Assembly: GCF_019429535.1 (NCBI RefSeq)
Contig: NZ_JAHXZM010000002.1
Location: 124,001-188,000, forward strand
DNA: 64,000 nt
DNA from: Sphingomonas citricola
GTDB lineage: Bacteria > Pseudomonadota > Alphaproteobacteria > Sphingomonadales > Sphingomonadaceae
Direction: 5' to 3'
Position numbers and translations under genes: made by a program. This document shows positions 61,747 to 64,000 of this stretch, in pieces; position 1 is the first letter of the stretch; each line of letters opens with the position of its first letter. Under the pieces are notes generated by a model, which was given only the letters and a program-made list of their open reading frames with translations, ran no database searches and was not told the DNA's origin.

Positions 61747-62747
61747 GCGACGAGCCGACCACATCGCCAGCGCGCCGCGCGCGTCCGATCGCGATCGCCG
61801 TCGCCCTGATCGTCGTCGCCGTCGTCGTGCTGGGGCTATGGCTGGCGAGCCGTCCCGCGCCCGAGCAATTGCAGGGCATGGTCGATGCCGACGAGGTGAA
61901 TGTGGGGACCAAGGCGCTCGCCCGCGTCGAGCGACTGATCGCGCAGGAGGGACAGCGGGTCCAGTCGGGCACGCTGCTCGCCACGCTGTCGAGCCCGGAG
62001 ATTGCGGGCGGACAGGCGCAGGCGCAGGGCGCGCTCGACGCGGCGCGCGCGGTCGCGTCGGAGGCGAACGAGGGCGCGCGCGCCGAGGATATCGCCACGC
62101 TGCGCGCGACGTGGCAGGCCGCGCAGGCCGCCGCCAACCTCGCGGCGGTCACCAGCCGGCGCACCGCCAATCTCTACGCCGAGGGAGTCGTCGCCGCGCA
62201 GCGCCGCGACGAAGCGGCGGCGGCGCGCGACAGCAGCGCGCGCAACGCCGAGGCCGCGCGCCAGCAATACGTCAAGGCGCTGTCGGGCGCGCGTCCGCAG
62301 AGCAAGCAGGCCGCCAACGCGCAGGTCCGCATCGCCGAGGCCGGACTGCGCACCGCCGCCGCGCTGGGGCAGGAGACGCGGCTCGTGTCGCCGATCGCGG
62401 GCGAGGTCGCGCGCAAGCTCGTCCAGCCTGGCGAGGTCGTCAGCCCCGTCATCCCCGCCTATCAGGTGATCGACATCGATCACCCCTGGGTCGCGCTCAA
62501 CCTGCGCGAGGATCGCTTTCAAGCGATCGGGATCGGCTCGGTGCTACGCGGGCATATCCCGGCGTTGCAGCGCAACGCGGACTTCAGGGTCTATCTCGTC
62601 GCGCCGCGCGGCGACTTCGCGACGTGGCGCGCGACGCGCGAGGCGTCGGGCTACGACGTGCGGACCTTCGAGATCCGGCTCCATCCCGCGGCCCCGATCG
62701 CGAAGCTGCGCCCGGGCATGAGCGTGCTGTTCGACTGGCCGCAATGA
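61743..62747 (+). CDS. HlyD/EmrA-type periplasmic adaptor
   Basis: The 334-residue protein starts at GTG 61743. One N-terminal membrane helix (IAIAVALIVVAVVVLGLWL) is followed by a lipoyl half (DADEVNVGTKALARVERLIAQEGQRVQSGTLLATL), a long helical hairpin rich in Ala and Gln, and the second lipoyl half (ETRLVSPIAGEVARKLVQPGEVVSPVIPAYQVIDID). It links an inner-membrane pump to the TolC-type duct. It is coupled by overlaps to both neighbours. Confidence 0.92.
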   Translation: MSDEPTTSPARRARPIAIAVALIVVAVVVLGLWLASRPAPEQLQGMVDADEVNVGTKALARVERLIAQEGQRVQSGTLLATLSSPEIAGGQAQAQGALDAARAVASEANEGARAEDIATLRATWQAAQAAANLAAVTSRRTANLYAEGVVAAQRRDEAAAARDSSARNAEAARQQYVKALSGARPQSKQAANAQVRIAEAGLRTAAALGQETRLVSPIAGEVARKLVQPGEVVSPVIPAYQVIDIDHPWVALNLREDRFQAIGIGSVLRGHIPALQRNADFRVYLVAPRGDFATWRATREASGYDVRTFEIRLHPAAPIAKLRPGMSVLFDWPQ

Positions 62748-63880
62748 CCGCGTTCCGCCGGGCGTGGTCGCGCGAGGTCGAGCACCTGCGCCGCGATCCC
62801 TGGGACCTCGCCGGGATCACCGTGCTGCCCGGACTCCTCATTTTCGTCGTCGCCGCGCTGTTCTGGCAGGGTCCGCTGCGCCAGATCCCGCTCGGCATCG
62901 TCGACGACGACGCGGGCACCGCCGGCCGCGCGGTCGTCCGGGCGCTCGCCGCATCGCCGATGATCCGCGTCGAGGGACGCTATCAGGGTGAGGCCGCCGC
63001 GGTCGGCGCGGTGCGCGCCGGGCGGATCATGGGGTTCGTGCACATCCCGGCGGGGCTGGGCGACGGCATCGCCCGGCACCGCGGCGCGGTTTTGCGCATC
63101 CTCTACAACGGCAGCTTCCTGACCGCGGGCGGACAGGTGGCGAGCGCGGCCGAAGACGCGGTGACCGCTGCCTTGCCCGACATCGCCGCGGAACGCCTGC
63201 CCAATCACGCCGTGCCCGCCAGCCGTGTGCGTCGCTTCGCGGTCGAGGCGACGCTGCTCGGCAACGCGCCGATCAGCTTCGAATGGTTCCTGGGGCTGTT
63301 GATCTTCCCCGCGGTGCTGCACCTGAACGCCGCCTGCGTCTGCGCGATGGCGCTCGGGCGCGAGCTTCGGGACACGTCGCTCTCGGCCTGGGCACGCGCC
63401 AGCGGCGGGGTCGTGCCCGCGATGGTGGGAAAGATGCTGCCCTACGTCCTCGCGATCAGCGCGTGGGGGCTCGTCTGGCTGCTGTACCTGACGCTCGCGC
63501 GCGGGTGGCGCGTCGAAGGGAGCCTGACCCTGATCGCGGGCGGGCAGGCGCTGTTCTACGCCGCGACCGCCGCGATCGCCGCGCTGCTGGTCGCGGCGAC
63601 GCGCGAAACCGCGACGGCGCTGTCCGCGAGCGCGGTCTACGCCGGATCGGCGCTCGCCTATTCGGGTGCGACATTGCCGCTGAACGGCGGGCACGCGTTC
63701 GCGCGGATCTGGAGCAACGTGCTGCCGCTCACGCATTATGTCGCGCTGCAGACGGGGCAGGTGAGCGGTCAGGCGCTCGCCGCCGCCGTCGCACCGATGG
63801 CGTCGCTCGCCGCCTATGTCGTCGTCGCGGGCGGCGGCGCGGCAGCGATCGTCGCGGCGGCGGGGCGGCGGCGGGCATGA
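62744..63880 (+). CDS. ABC-2 type export permease (YhhJ/YbhS-like), first
   Basis: The ATG at 62744 overlaps the adaptor stop (ATGA) and gives 378 residues. There is one N-terminal membrane helix (LAGITVLPGLLIFVVAALFW), a large periplasmic loop (QIPLGIVDDDAGTAGRAVVRALAASPMIRV, the ABC-2 membrane-type pattern) and five C-terminal helices. It would form one half of the pump; the next gene begins the second permease. No ATPase gene is seen inside the window. Confidence 0.9.
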   Translation: MTAFRRAWSREVEHLRRDPWDLAGITVLPGLLIFVVAALFWQGPLRQIPLGIVDDDAGTAGRAVVRALAASPMIRVEGRYQGEAAAVGAVRAGRIMGFVHIPAGLGDGIARHRGAVLRILYNGSFLTAGGQVASAAEDAVTAALPDIAAERLPNHAVPASRVRRFAVEATLLGNAPISFEWFLGLLIFPAVLHLNAACVCAMALGRELRDTSLSAWARASGGVVPAMVGKMLPYVLAISAWGLVWLLYLTLARGWRVEGSLTLIAGGQALFYAATAAIAALLVAATRETATALSASAVYAGSALAYSGATLPLNGGHAFARIWSNVLPLTHYVALQTGQVSGQALAAAVAPMASLAAYVVVAGGGAAAIVAAAGRRRA

Positions 63881-64000
63881 CCTTCGACCGCGCCTTTGCC
63901 GCGACGTGGCACGCGATCCTCACCTCACGCACACTTCTAAGCATGATGCTGCTGTCGGTCGTGCTCTACGCCTTCTATTACCCCGCACCCTACGCGCACG
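63877..64000 (+). CDS. ABC-2 type export permease, second (partial)
   Basis: An open frame begins at ATG 63877, overlapping the previous stop (ATGA), and runs off the right edge after 41 codons. The visible N-terminus (MTFDRAFAATWHAILTSRTLLSMMLLSVVLYAFYYP) has one membrane helix, as in the second permease of YhhJ/YbhR pairs. Confidence 0.8.
   Translation, partial: MTFDRAFAATWHAILTSRTLLSMMLLSVVLYAFYYPAPYAH

Noticed and set aside
61163..62743. Upstream extension of the first export permease frame
   Set aside because: The 5' part is an Arg-rich shadow of the TolC and adaptor genes; the real start is the ATG at 62744.
1..64000. CRISPR array, insertion sequence, prophage or genomic island ends
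   Set aside because: No spaced direct repeats, transposase or integrase genes were found, and the single tRNA gene has no duplicated 3' end next to it.

Overview
The window is GC-rich (roughly two thirds G+C or more), densely packed DNA. Four TonB-dependent receptors, two LacI-type sugar regulons, Tat/Sec-exported hydrolases and many ATGA/GTGA stop-start overlaps point to a free-living, aerobic sphingomonad (Sphingomonas or a close relative). That assignment rests on gene content and coding style; there is no rRNA to confirm it. I saw no insertion sequence, prophage, CRISPR array or origin.

Region 1 (1-18625) is a carbohydrate-use locus, most likely for a beta-glucan. LacI-type regulator, TonB receptor, glycoamylase/GH144-like lipoprotein and a discoidin-domain protein (cut by the left edge) run leftward. 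A GH3 beta-glucosidase diverges from the regulator across a perfect 18-bp palindrome. A GPH-type symporter, a second TonB receptor and a complete ABC sugar importer follow. The GH144-like plus GH3 pairing suggests beta-1,2-glucan, which is inference.

Region 2 (18843-29199) holds a glutaredoxin / DCC thiol protein / DUF427 / class II-like photolyase run, an HNH protein, and an island of exported hydrolases: M28 peptidase, penicillin-acylase-type Ntn hydrolase, amidohydrolase and DUF885 protein. Region 3 (29314-32835) pairs an ECF sigma factor and its anti-sigma factor with two tandem Tat-exported ferritin-like proteins ending in a strong hairpin. Region 4 (33011-41881) has a two-component system, a third TonB receptor, tRNA-Pro(CGG), three Tad-type pseudopilin/TadG genes and a small lipoprotein.

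Region 5 (42134-49857) is a sucrose locus laid out like the Xanthomonas sux locus: LacI regulator, twin operators, TonB receptor, amylosucrase/sucrose hydrolase, ROK fructokinase and MFS transporter, the last three linked by 4-nt overlaps. Region 6 (50113-53790) contains small poorly known genes, two of their leaders sharing a 35-nt element, and two paralogous lipoproteins. Region 7 (53838-57057) encodes the folate-independent methionine synthase pair MesX/MesD plus a double-hotdog thioesterase, behind a cobalamin riboswitch and an AT-rich palindrome. Region 8 (57140-64000) has a small unknown gene, RlmJ, an Old Yellow Enzyme family reductase, and a TolC/HlyD/ABC-2 permease export operon that leaves the window on the right.
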